This document shows positions 1 through 7,091 of a stretch of DNA of 7,808 nt, in pieces. Where the stretch lies: assembly GCA_017861215.1 (NCBI GenBank), contig JAGFXN010000070.1, positions 1 through 7,808 on the forward strand, in the 5' to 3' direction. The DNA is from Deltaproteobacteria bacterium (GTDB taxonomy: Bacteria > Desulfobacterota > Desulfuromonadia > Geobacterales > DSM-12255). Position 1 is the stretch's first letter. Each line of letters begins with the position of its first letter. The notes beneath the pieces were generated by a model, which was given only the letters and a program-made list of their open reading frames with translations, did no database searches and was not told where the DNA came from. Made by a program: the position numbers and the translations under genes.

Positions 1-273
1 GTCGCCGCCCTTGAGCCGCGCCACCTTTTTACCGGCAGTCGCCTTTGCCACCAGGAGGTCGGTGATCTGTGACTGGGCGTGATTGTGGGCTCCGCCGATC
101 TTGCCGGCATAGATCAGCTCGGCATCCGGTTTGGCATGCTTGAGGAGTTCGCCGTTGGCAAGGTAGTCGTAAATGACAACATCCGCCAGGGAGATGCATT
201 CCCTGCCTCTGACCGTTATCAGGCCGGGATCGCCGGGACCGGCGCCTATGAGGTATACGGTTTCGCTTTTCAT
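1..273 (-). CDS. cobA: Uroporphyrinogen-III C-methyltransferase (SUMT), N-terminal part only
   Basis: The enzyme transfers two methyl groups from S-adenosylmethionine to uroporphyrinogen III, giving precorrin-2 for cobalamin, siroheme or heme d1 synthesis in the cytosol. Only the first 91 residues are in the window; the gene continues past the left edge. Visible family marks are the glycine-rich motif near the start (VYLIGAGPGDPGLITVRG, residues 6-23), the DxVxYDxL-type segment (residues 31-38) and the second SUMT signature beginning VARLKGGD at residues 84-91. The start at 273 is chosen because this motif normally begins within about ten residues of the N terminus; a GAGG lies upstream as a modest ribosome binding site. 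Family members are about 250 residues alone, or about 500 when fused to uroporphyrinogen-III synthase (HemD), a common arrangement in Geobacter relatives. The window cannot tell which applies. No hemC is directly upstream; the neighbour is ovoA. Confidence 0.93.
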   Translation of the reverse strand, partial: MKSETVYLIGAGPGDPGLITVRGRECISLADVVIYDYLANGELLKHAKPDAELIYAGKIGGAHNHAQSQITDLLVAKATAGKKVARLKGGD

Positions 274-304
274 AACCCGTCGCCTCGTGAAAGTTGAGGC
301 GGTA

Positions 305-333
305 ATCTTAGCAAAGGGGGGGCAAGAGTACAA
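305..333 (-). promoter_or_regulatory. Candidate sigma-70 promoter for cobA
   Basis: Reading on the minus strand, TTGTAC (333-328) is followed after 17 bases by TAAGAT (310-305), which is preceded by TGC, making an extended -10. The -35 matches the consensus at only three of six positions and the -10 at four of six. The spacer contains a run of seven C. Transcription would start near 298, leaving a short leader before the cobA start at 273. It would let cobA be expressed independently of the ovoA operon. It is seen by eye only. Confidence 0.4.
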
Positions 334-349
334 GCCAAAGCAGGGGACG

Positions 350-368
350 TGCCGGTATCTCTCCGGCA
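350..368 (-). other. Short hairpin after ovoA
   Basis: A perfect 6-bp inverted repeat (TGCCGG and CCGGCA with a 7-base loop) lies just after the ovoA stop codon, in the 102-base gap before cobA. In RNA of the minus strand it would form a small GC-rich hairpin. No U-run follows, so it is not a convincing intrinsic terminator. It might protect the 3' end of the ovoA transcript or mean nothing. Confidence 0.3.
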
Positions 369-375
369 GAAGGGG

Positions 376-2496
376 TCACAAAACCTGCTCTTGCAGTTCC
401 CAGACGGTCAATTCTGCGATGGAATGCTGAAATTTGCGGCGCGTCTCGCGGGTGACGAACGGCAGATCCCGCGGTTCACCCAGCAGCCTGAAGCGGGGCG
501 CAAGCGTCTTTTTCAGCTCGTCCAGCGACCAGACCGGTTCACCGGACTCGCGGTAGCCTCCCAGCCATTCCTCTTTTTTGGTGAACTCCTCCGACCAGCT
601 GTACGGCGAAGTAATCACCAGCAGCCCGGCGGGATTGAGCCGCTCATGGATGCCGGCAAGGAAGCGGCGCGGAGAATAGAGGCGGTCGATAAGGTTTGCT
701 GCCAGGATGAGGTCGTAACCGGTGAACTTTTCCGGCAGGTTGCAGGCATCGGCCTGATAGAATGCCACCCGTTCCCGGAGCGGAGCCAGTCCCAGCCCTT
801 CCAGCCCGATTTCGTGGAACGAAACAATGTCCCCCTCTTCAGTCAGGGCGTAGCGGAGGTAGCCCTCCTCCTGCATGCGGCTTGCCAGACGAAAGAACCT
901 TGTCGAAAAATCGAGCCCGGTCACCTGCCTGAAGCCGCCCCGGGCCAGCTCAAAGGAGGCGCGGCCGACGGCGCAGCCTAAATCGAGAGCGTGTCCGAGC
1001 TCTCTGCCGGTCATCAGCTCCAGGCAGATACGGGCACAGCTGAGCGGGAAATTGGCGACGCCGAAATATTCGGCACCGTAATGGGCGGCGCAGTACTGAG
1101 ACGTCAGGGTATCGGTCTCATACTGGTCCTGATGAATCTCCACCGGCGCACTGCTCTCGATGTAGCGGAAACCGGCATGCTGCATGAAATGACGCCGGAA
1201 GGCGTAGCGTGCCTCCCGTGTCGCCTCGTTGCCGGTGGAGATCCACGAGCCGCCCTTGATCAGGTTGTGACGCGTGTCAAAGGTCGGCGTGGAGAAGTCG
1301 TCGTACCAGGGGTGAATCTCGAAACCGTGGAACGGGTAGATCGGCGTCTCGGTCCACTGCCAGACGTTACCGAGCACGTCATAAAAATCACCGGAGCGGA
1401 ACAGGTCAACCGGGCAGGAAGAACTCCACTTTTCCAGGTTGATATTGCCGGGCGCCTCGGTCCAATACGGCTGATCGGGAATGTTGCAAAGATCGCGGAG
1501 CCGGTTCCATTCATCTTCGGTCGGCAGGCGCAGCTGCAGGCCGGTCGTGCTGCTTTTCCAGTTGCAGAAGGCCTTGGCCTCCAGATAGTTGACCTCCACC
1601 GGCCAGTTCCAGGGGAGCGGAATCTCCGCCGTCATGGTGCGCAGCAGCCAGCTCTCCCCTGCCCTGATCCAGAAGAGAGGATGCTCGGCCTGGCGAAACT
1701 GTCGCCACTGCCACCCCTCCTCGGTCCACCAGTCCTTCTGCTGATAGCCTCCCGCCTCGACGAATTCCCGGAACTCACGGTTGGCAACCAGGTACTGCGC
1801 TGCCATGAAGTCAGCTACGCGGGCTTCATGCCGGCCATACTCGTTGTCCCAGCCATAGAGCGGGTCGCCCTTGGCCTTGCCGAGCGTTACCACCCCTGCC
1901 GGTACCGGCAGCAGCCGGTTCTGCGGCGGCTCACCGCCATGGGGACAGATATCCCAGAACGGCAGCTGCACCACCTGCTCCAGCGGCAGCTGCCTGATCA
2001 GCACCGACGAGGTCTCCAGATGGATCCGCTCGTGCTCGATGCCCATCATGATCGCCCAGAAAGGGCTGTCCCAGCCGATCGGCAGGGACAGCGGCAGCTG
2101 CCGGATCAGGCCGTCGACCAGCGTCCGCACCTGATCACGGTACGCCTTGACCTCCTGCCGGGTCGGCCAGTCGTAATGCTTTTCATCCAGATCATCCCAC
2201 GACATTTCGTCGACACCGACGGCAAACATCGACTCGAAGCGCGGGTTGATCCTCTGCTCAATGATCCGGGCAATGTTCAGCTTGTTGATGAAGAAGGTGG
2301 CGGTATGGCCGAAGTAGAAGATCAACGGGTGGCGCAGCCGGTCGGCACGCAGGTAAAAAGTCTCATCGTGCCGGAGCGTTTCATACAGCTTTTCGTCAAG
2401 ATCAAAAGTGCTGTGAAAATACTCCAGGATCTCGGACCGCTTCTGCTCGGCCTCACCTTCGTTTAGAATGATCGTTTTCGTTACTCGCGTAGCCAT
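376..2496 (-). CDS. ovoA: OvoA: 5-histidylcysteine sulfoxide synthase with fused 4-mercaptohistidine N-methyltransferase domain
   Basis: OvoA starts ovothiol synthesis. Its iron site uses O2 to couple cysteine to histidine as a sulfoxide, and its C-terminal domain is thought to methylate the imidazole of 4-mercaptohistidine. The 706-residue protein shows the full family layout. A DinB-like domain (about 25-170) has the iron-ligand motif HERIHLE (H155, H159), with H64 in YFGHTATF as likely third ligand. An FGE/sulfatase-modifying domain (about 195-445) includes RLPTEDEW (323-330), GNVWQWTE (376-383) and GGSW (415-418). A class I methyltransferase domain (about 460-706) has motif I LDLGCAVGRA (504-513) and LDFS (528-531). 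The frame is open upstream to 2754, but the start at 2496 has GGAGGAG just before it and avoids overlap with the nitroreductase gene, which ends 25 bases upstream. It is probably the last gene of the ligA operon. The separate PLP-dependent sulfoxide lyase OvoB is not in the window. I could not place the catalytic tyrosine with certainty. Confidence 0.92.
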   Translation of the reverse strand: MATRVTKTIILNEGEAEQKRSEILEYFHSTFDLDEKLYETLRHDETFYLRADRLRHPLIFYFGHTATFFINKLNIARIIEQRINPRFESMFAVGVDEMSWDDLDEKHYDWPTRQEVKAYRDQVRTLVDGLIRQLPLSLPIGWDSPFWAIMMGIEHERIHLETSSVLIRQLPLEQVVQLPFWDICPHGGEPPQNRLLPVPAGVVTLGKAKGDPLYGWDNEYGRHEARVADFMAAQYLVANREFREFVEAGGYQQKDWWTEEGWQWRQFRQAEHPLFWIRAGESWLLRTMTAEIPLPWNWPVEVNYLEAKAFCNWKSSTTGLQLRLPTEDEWNRLRDLCNIPDQPYWTEAPGNINLEKWSSSCPVDLFRSGDFYDVLGNVWQWTETPIYPFHGFEIHPWYDDFSTPTFDTRHNLIKGGSWISTGNEATREARYAFRRHFMQHAGFRYIESSAPVEIHQDQYETDTLTSQYCAAHYGAEYFGVANFPLSCARICLELMTGRELGHALDLGCAVGRASFELARGGFRQVTGLDFSTRFFRLASRMQEEGYLRYALTEEGDIVSFHEIGLEGLGLAPLRERVAFYQADACNLPEKFTGYDLILAANLIDRLYSPRRFLAGIHERLNPAGLLVITSPYSWSEEFTKKEEWLGGYRESGEPVWSLDELKKTLAPRFRLLGEPRDLPFVTRETRRKFQHSIAELTVWELQEQVL

Positions 2497-2521
2497 AGCT
2501 CCTCCACGAAAGCCCGGCTTG

Positions 2522-3067
2522 TCAGCCTGCCGCCGGCAGCCAGCGATCGCCATAGCGGTTGTGCCGTACCTTGTCGTACTGCAGCCTGGCGGCGGCAAGC
2601 CCCTGTCGCTTTTCGCCCGGCAGGCCGATGCTGATGATGCATTCGACCTTGATATGGTCCGGCAGGCCAAGCAGCCCCTGGATGAAAGTTTCTGAACTGG
2701 TGTCGTCCCCGTGACTACGATTGCGGATCTGGATCCAGCAGCTCCCCAGGCCAAGGGACTGCGCTGTCAGCTGCGCCAGGATGGCGGCAATGGCACAGTC
2801 CTCGATCCAGGCATCGGATTGCGTGCTGTCGGCGCAGACGACTATGCCCAGGGCCGCGTCCTGCAGAAAGGCTGAGCCGTGCTGCTTGGCGGCTGCCAGT
2901 TGCTGCAGCAGCTGCCGGTCATCGACGATAATGAACTCCCAGGGGTTGATGTTTCTGGAGGAGGGGGCGCGGAGCAGCGCTTCCACCAGCAGCTTTACAC
3001 TGCCGGGAGCAACGGCTTCGCCGCGGTATTTCCTGATGCTGCGCCTGTTGCGGAGCATTTCGATCAT
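2522..3067 (-). CDS. Nitroreductase-family FMN protein
   Basis: This is a 181-residue protein of the nitroreductase/NADH-oxidase-like fold, normally a cytosolic FMN-dependent homodimer using NAD(P)H. The N-terminal RNRRSIRKYRG (residues 6-16) and APSSRNINPWEFIIV (34-48) are the typical FMN-contacting segments. WIEDCAIAAILAQLTAQSLG (87-106) then leads into GLGSCWIQ (106-113), and IGLPGEKR (147-154) is the usual C-terminal flavin-loop strand. It is at the short end of the family, and the substrate cannot be read from sequence: nitroaromatics, quinones, enones or a specialised reduction are all possible. The start at 3067 has a strong GGGGAGGAGG six bases or so upstream. It sits 74 bases after rdgC and 25 bases before ovoA on the same strand, so it is likely co-transcribed. 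A role in reducing an ovothiol-related compound is tempting but unsupported. Confidence 0.88.
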   Translation of the reverse strand: MIEMLRNRRSIRKYRGEAVAPGSVKLLVEALLRAPSSRNINPWEFIIVDDRQLLQQLAAAKQHGSAFLQDAALGIVVCADSTQSDAWIEDCAIAAILAQLTAQSLGLGSCWIQIRNRSHGDDTSSETFIQGLLGLPDHIKVECIISIGLPGEKRQGLAAARLQYDKVRHNRYGDRWLPAAG

Positions 3068-3141
3068 GGCAACCTCCTCCCCTGCAATGCTACTTTGCTG
3101 CTATGCACCGCTCACTTGTGCTCTGGCGACAGCCGGAACAA

Positions 3142-4311
3142 TCAGCTTTCCGCCTCCAGCCAATAGTGTATCCCTTCCAGCGTCTTTTGCCAACTATCGC
3201 CCAGCCTGTTGTTCAAAAATGCCGCAAACAGTGAATCGAAGAGCTGCAGACCGCTTTCGAGAAGATGCATCCGCTCGAAGAAAACCGCCTCTGCTTCAGC
3301 ATGGCTGTCCACCGTGTTGTCCTTTTCGAGCTGCACCGCCGGCGCTTTGAACGAGCCGAAATGGAACATCTCCCCTTTCAGGGTCAGCTTCCAGGCGTTT
3401 TCGTCCTTTTCCAGATGGATGGTTGCCTCGGTAATGCTTTTTCCCAGGCGCAGTGCCGCCAGCACCTCGCGGAAATCGTCCTGCGCGCCGGCCACGGTTA
3501 CCTTCTGCATGCCGGTCTCGGCCCGTGCCTGCAGCAGCACCCTGTCGTTCATGAACGCAGTGAAGGGCTCTCCTGTGCCTAAGACGCCGGCGGTTGCTAC
3601 CGAATACTCCCCGGAGCCGGTCATGGTCTGGCAGAGCAGCCAGAGGAGAAACTCCTGACCGATCCAGCCGTTTGACCTGATAAGGTCGAGCACGGACTCG
3701 GTCGATGCCAGGTTTGCCCGTTCCAGCGCCGGCAGCAGTTCAGCAGACACAATCCGCATGGCGCGGGCAAACGGGTGCACCATCACCAGGCGCAGACCGG
3801 GAAAGCTCTTCTTGAACTCGGTTTCAAAGAGATCGATAATTCTGCTGCTGACGGTTGCCAGCGTCACCAGGCCGCTACGCGTGTCCCAGACCACATCGTA
3901 CATCGCCGGTGCAGGGAGCGCCCGTACCAGCAGGGAGAGACGGGCCGCATCGCGGATATCCTCCCGCTTCTGCTTCGGCACCCGGTAAAACCCCGGATTC
4001 GCATTGAGGAAGTCCTGCTCGGCACCGCGCTGGTAAAACTTCAGCAGCGGCGCCGGGATACGGCGCTGGTCGCGGCGCAGGGTGAAACTGACATAGTGAT
4101 CGCGGCGAAACGGCTGGGCGGCGGCAAAGTCGCTGTTCTGGTAGTCATCCGTCCGTACCCAGCCGATGGTCAGCTCCTCAGCGCTGTTTTCGCTGTTGCT
4201 GAAGGCATGCTTATCGAGACACTCCCCGATCCAGGTGAAGAGATCACCCTCCGGCAGCTCCCCGACAACCTGGAACTGGCAGATGCTGACGCTGTTGGCA
4301 AGTATTCCCAT
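3142..4311 (-). CDS. rdgC: RdgC-like recombination-associated protein (divergent, enlarged)
   Basis: RdgC of E. coli is a nucleoid-associated, ring-forming dimer that binds duplex DNA without sequence preference and restrains RecA. This 389-residue protein matches the remembered E. coli RdgC order in several places. LTIGWVR (47-53) fits its MGWVP, and the basic strand after HYVSFTLRRDQRRIPAPLL (72-90) fits its CARKEEKILPSPVI. KQKREDIRDAARLSLLVRALP (113-133) fits its ALPHA segment before the MWIDT strand (here VVWDTRSGLV, 140-149). LRLGKSITEATIHL (287-300) and the C-terminal LLESGLQLFDSLFAAFLNN (350-368) also align. It is about 85 residues longer than E. coli RdgC, mostly through extra sequence around residues 220-275. 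The open frame runs to 4482, but the start at 4311 is preferred: it has AAGGAG ten bases upstream and avoids overlapping the acylphosphatase gene, which ends at 4346. Function is inferred from distant similarity only. Confidence 0.75.
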   Translation of the reverse strand: MGILANSVSICQFQVVGELPEGDLFTWIGECLDKHAFSNSENSAEELTIGWVRTDDYQNSDFAAAQPFRRDHYVSFTLRRDQRRIPAPLLKFYQRGAEQDFLNANPGFYRVPKQKREDIRDAARLSLLVRALPAPAMYDVVWDTRSGLVTLATVSSRIIDLFETEFKKSFPGLRLVMVHPFARAMRIVSAELLPALERANLASTESVLDLIRSNGWIGQEFLLWLLCQTMTGSGEYSVATAGVLGTGEPFTAFMNDRVLLQARAETGMQKVTVAGAQDDFREVLAALRLGKSITEATIHLEKDENAWKLTLKGEMFHFGSFKAPAVQLEKDNTVDSHAEAEAVFFERMHLLESGLQLFDSLFAAFLNNRLGDSWQKTLEGIHYWLEAES

Positions 4312-4345
4312 ATGAATGTTGCTCCTTTTGTATAGTATGGCGGGG

Positions 4346-4621
4346 TCAATACCTGATGGCAAAGTCACTGAATTCCGCGGCAAAAGGCTCTTCCCGGATT
4401 TCGAGGCTATCGACCCTGCCGGCCGGCGGGCCGCTGCGGCACCAGTCGACCAGGGAATTGACCGCCTCGGCCTCACCTTCAAAGCACCCCTCGACCCGGC
4501 CGTCGGGGCGGTTGCGCACCCAGCCGTTGACCCCCATCTGTCGGGCGGTCATTTGGGTATGGCGGCGGAAATTCACCCCCTGGACGAGGCCGTTGATAAC
4601 GATGTTGACGCGGCGCTTCAT
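4346..4621 (-). CDS. acyP: Acylphosphatase
   Basis: A 91-residue protein of normal family length that hydrolyses the carboxyl-phosphate bond of acylphosphates such as acetyl phosphate or 1,3-bisphosphoglycerate. The first signature GLVQGVNFRRHT (11-22) carries the phosphate-binding arginine R19. The second, GVNGWVRNRPDGRVEGCFEG (30-49), carries the catalytic asparagine N37. The C-terminal FAIRY (87-91) is the usual last strand. Its ATG overlaps the ligA stop codon in an ATGA, so translation is probably coupled to ligA. The rdgC-like gene begins 34 bases downstream. Its physiological substrate is unknown, as for most bacterial members. Confidence 0.95.
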   Translation of the reverse strand: MKRRVNIVINGLVQGVNFRRHTQMTARQMGVNGWVRNRPDGRVEGCFEGEAEAVNSLVDWCRSGPPAGRVDSLEIREEPFAAEFSDFAIRY

Positions 4622-6636
4622 GGCTCTTTCCCCTCCATCATCTGCAGAAATTCCTCCTCGGTCAGTACGGCAACGCCGAGTTGCCTGGCTTTTTCCAGCT
4701 TGCTCCCGGCCTCGGCGCCGGCAATCACATAGTCGGTTTTTTTCGACACCGAACCGGCGGCATGACCACCCTCGGCTTCAACCATTTTCTGTGCCTCGCT
4801 GCGGCTGAAACGCTCCAGTGCGCCGGTAAAAACGAAGGTCTTGCCGGTGAAGCGTCCTCCCACCCGCTTTGCGGCGGTTGTCGGCGAGACTCCGGCGGCC
4901 AGCAGCCGCTCGATTACCCGGCGGTTCTCCTCACCGGCGAAGAAGGCAGTGATGCTTCGCGCTACCTGGGGGCCGACTTCGCGTATCGTCAGCAGTTCCC
5001 CCGCGCTGGCAGCCATCCGGCTCGACAGCGAGCCGAAGCCGGCGGCCAGCAGTTTGGCGGTGTGCTCTCCCACATGGCGAATGCCGAGGGCGAAGATGAA
5101 GGTGGCCAGTTCCCGGTTTTTGCTCGCCGCAATGGCACCAAGCAGGTTCTCCGCCAGTTTGTCCCCCATCCGCTCGAAGCGCATCAGGTCGGCGGCGGTC
5201 AGTTGGTAGAGATCGGCCACATCGTGCACCAGTCCGAGGCGCAGCAGCTGGTCGATGTACTTCTCCCCCAGCCCGTCGATATCCATGGCGTGGCGGGAAG
5301 CGAAGTGGATGATGGATTCACGGATCTGGGCCGGGCAGGTTAGACCGAGGCAGCGGACCGCCACTTCATCGGGTATTTTCACCACCAGCGACCCGCATTC
5401 CGGACAGGCGGCCGGTAGCGGCAGAAGTCGTTCACTGCCGGTACGTTTTTCTGTCAGCACCCGCACCACTGCCGGTATGACGTCGCCGGCCCGCTCGATC
5501 AGCACGGTGTCGCCGATGCGGATATCCTTGCGCGCCATCTCTTCCCAGTTGTGCAGGGTTGCCCGGGAGACGGTGACTCCGGAAACCTCTACCGGTCTAA
5601 GGTTGGCCGTCGGTGTGATGACGCCGGTTCTGCCGACTGAGGGGATGATGTCCTCGACGACCGTGACTGCCTGCCGCGGCGGGAATTTCCAGGCAATGGC
5701 CCATTTCGAGGAGCGGCTCTTCTCTCCGAGTTCGCGCTGCAGAGCAAAGTCATCAACCTTGACCACCACCCCGTCGATTTCGTAGGGGAGGGTATCACGC
5801 AGGGCAGCCATTTCTTCGTGGAAGTCGCTGATGCCGGCTATGCCGGTGACTGGCCGGGCCAGAGGGTTTACCGGCAAGCCCCAAGCCATGATGGTGGCGA
5901 GAAAAGCGTTTTGGGAGCCAAAGACATAGCCTTGCACAGTGCCGGGGGCATAAGAGCAGATGGTGAGCGGCCGGCGGGCCGTGATCTTCGGATCGAGCTG
6001 GCGCAGCGACCCGGCAGCAGCGTTGCGAGGGTTGGCAAAGGGAGGTTCGCCGTTCTCCTCCCGCTCCAGATTGAAGCGGCGAAACGGTTCCAGCGGCAGG
6101 TACACTTCACCTCTCACTTCGAGAAGTTGCGGCGGGCTGTCCGTTTTCAGCCGGAGCGGGATATCCCGGATGGTTTTCAGGTTGGCGGTTATCTCTTCGC
6201 CGGTTACGCCGTCACCGCGGGTAGACCCTTGGACGAGAATCCCGTTTTCATAGACCAGTTCCACCGCCACACCATCCATCTTCGGCTCGCAGATATAGGT
6301 GATTTCCGCCTGATCAGCCAATCCCAACTCTCTCCTGATCCGTTTGTCGAACTCCATGATGTCGTCTACGGAAAAGGCGTTATCAAGGGAGAGCATCGGC
6401 ACACGGTGTGCCACCTGCGAGAATTTCCCCAGTGGCCTGCCCCCGACCCGTGCAGTCGGCGAATCCGGCCGGATCAGCTCGGGAAACTGATTCTCCAACT
6501 GCTGCAGCTCGCGGAAAAGCGCGTCGTATTCGGCATCGCTGATCTCCGGGGCGTCGTTTTCGTAGTAGAGGAGGTTGTGCCGCTCTATCTCTTCGCAGAG
6601 AAAAGCGATCCGCTCTTTGGCAAGGTTGATGTCCAT
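4618..6636 (-). CDS. ligA: NAD-dependent DNA ligase LigA
   Basis: LigA seals nicks in duplex DNA during replication and repair, using NAD+ to adenylate its active-site lysine. The 672-residue length is standard. In order are the Ia NMN-binding domain (YYENDAPEISDAEYDAL, 24-40) and the nucleotidyltransferase domain with KMDG (K119), STRGDG (138-143, R140), E177 in VRGEVYL, K293 and K317 in AWKFPP. Next come the OB fold with SVGRTGVITP (333-342), a C4 zinc finger (C411, C414, C429, C434), helix-hairpin-helix repeats (about 450-585) and a C-terminal BRCT domain (about 593-672, FTGKTFVFTGAL). No key residue is missing. The start at 6636 gives the normal N terminus; a GGAG lies nine bases upstream. 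It is the first gene of the minus-strand run and overlaps acyP by four bases. Confidence 0.98.
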   Translation of the reverse strand: MDINLAKERIAFLCEEIERHNLLYYENDAPEISDAEYDALFRELQQLENQFPELIRPDSPTARVGGRPLGKFSQVAHRVPMLSLDNAFSVDDIMEFDKRIRRELGLADQAEITYICEPKMDGVAVELVYENGILVQGSTRGDGVTGEEITANLKTIRDIPLRLKTDSPPQLLEVRGEVYLPLEPFRRFNLEREENGEPPFANPRNAAAGSLRQLDPKITARRPLTICSYAPGTVQGYVFGSQNAFLATIMAWGLPVNPLARPVTGIAGISDFHEEMAALRDTLPYEIDGVVVKVDDFALQRELGEKSRSSKWAIAWKFPPRQAVTVVEDIIPSVGRTGVITPTANLRPVEVSGVTVSRATLHNWEEMARKDIRIGDTVLIERAGDVIPAVVRVLTEKRTGSERLLPLPAACPECGSLVVKIPDEVAVRCLGLTCPAQIRESIIHFASRHAMDIDGLGEKYIDQLLRLGLVHDVADLYQLTAADLMRFERMGDKLAENLLGAIAASKNRELATFIFALGIRHVGEHTAKLLAAGFGSLSSRMAASAGELLTIREVGPQVARSITAFFAGEENRRVIERLLAAGVSPTTAAKRVGGRFTGKTFVFTGALERFSRSEAQKMVEAEGGHAAGSVSKKTDYVIAGAEAGSKLEKARQLGVAVLTEEEFLQMMEGKEP

Positions 6637-6638
6637 GA

Positions 6639-6649
6639 GGAGGTGCTCC
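6639..6649 (-). promoter_or_regulatory. Ribosome binding site of ligA inside a small inverted repeat
   Basis: On the minus strand the only plausible Shine-Dalgarno sequence for ligA, GGAG (6649-6646), is followed by CAC and then its exact complement CTCC (6642-6639), right before the ATG at 6636. A four-base-pair stem with a three-base loop could mask the site, but so short a hairpin is weak. It is noted because it decides how well this start is used. Confidence 0.35.
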
Positions 6650-6673
6650 GGTGAAGGAAGTGAATGGTGCCGG

Positions 6674-6702
6674 ATGATAGCAGAATTGCACGCGTAATGC
6701 TA
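6674..6702 (-). promoter_or_regulatory. Candidate promoter for the ligA operon
   Basis: TGCTATCAT (6682-6674, minus strand) is an extended -10 element differing from the TATAAT hexamer at one position. Seventeen bases upstream, the -35 position holds TAGCAT (6702-6697), a poor match, as is common with extended -10 promoters. The predicted start near 6667 would give a leader of about 30 bases before the ligA ATG. No better candidate is seen closer to the gene. Confidence 0.45.
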
Positions 6703-6808
6703 CAGTGAGAGTCTCCGGTGGATCAGCAACCGTTCCGTCATCTCCTCCAGACTCCTCACCCGCTCCTTCAGCGGAATTGTTCTGAGTGGATTCAAGTTGA
6801 CAGTTAGC

Positions 6809-6840
6809 AGACCGCCGAGCTTGTGCAGCCTCGGCGGTCT
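6809..6840. repeat. Perfect 11-bp inverted repeat, 10-base loop
   Basis: AGACCGCCGAG (6809-6819) is repeated as its exact complement CTCGGCGGTCT (6830-6840) around a 10-base spacer. The stem is GC-rich and would be stable in RNA from either strand. No T-run follows on either strand, so it does not read as a standard intrinsic terminator. It lies about 130 bases upstream of the ligA promoter candidate and about 340 bases upstream of the EIIA gene. It could be a protein-binding site, a structured RNA element, a Rho-independent terminator variant or a dispersed repeat. Confidence 0.7.
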
Positions 6841-7091
6841 CGACGGAAATAAATGCAATCCTGATTGCCAAGGCGAGTGGGTCATAGGTCGAAACTCTTT
6901 GCATACAAAAACTCTACCGGGAAAATTCAAGGGGGCAGGAGAAGGAAGTCGGCCGGGCGTAACAACTATTACCTGCGTCAAAATAAAACAATATTTTCAT
7001 TTATAGTTACAGTATGTTATAGCTAATTTGACTTCATATAATAAATCAGAAATTGACAATAAACTAATATGGTTCTAAAAAAGATATAATC

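Noticed and set aside
991..2466. Long plus-strand open frame (491 codons) opposite ovoA
   Set aside because: It lies wholly antisense to a clear OvoA gene, has no recognisable domain, and its Arg/Leu/Pro/Gly/Val-rich composition is typical of a shadow frame in GC-rich DNA.
2497..2754. N-terminal extension of the ovoA frame
   Set aside because: It overlaps the nitroreductase gene and has low-complexity Ser/Arg/Ala-rich sequence; the ATG at 2496 has a strong ribosome binding site and gives the normal family N terminus.
4312..4482. N-terminal extension of the rdgC-like frame
   Set aside because: It overlaps the acylphosphatase gene and does not resemble RdgC; the ATG at 4311 is preceded by AAGGAG.
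5818..6654. Plus-strand open frame (278 codons) opposite ligA, with others at 4681-5343 and 5255-5785
   Set aside because: All are antisense to conserved LigA domains and encode nothing recognisable.
6809..6840. Inverted repeat as an intrinsic terminator
   Set aside because: No T-rich tract follows the stem on either strand, and no gene ends beside it.
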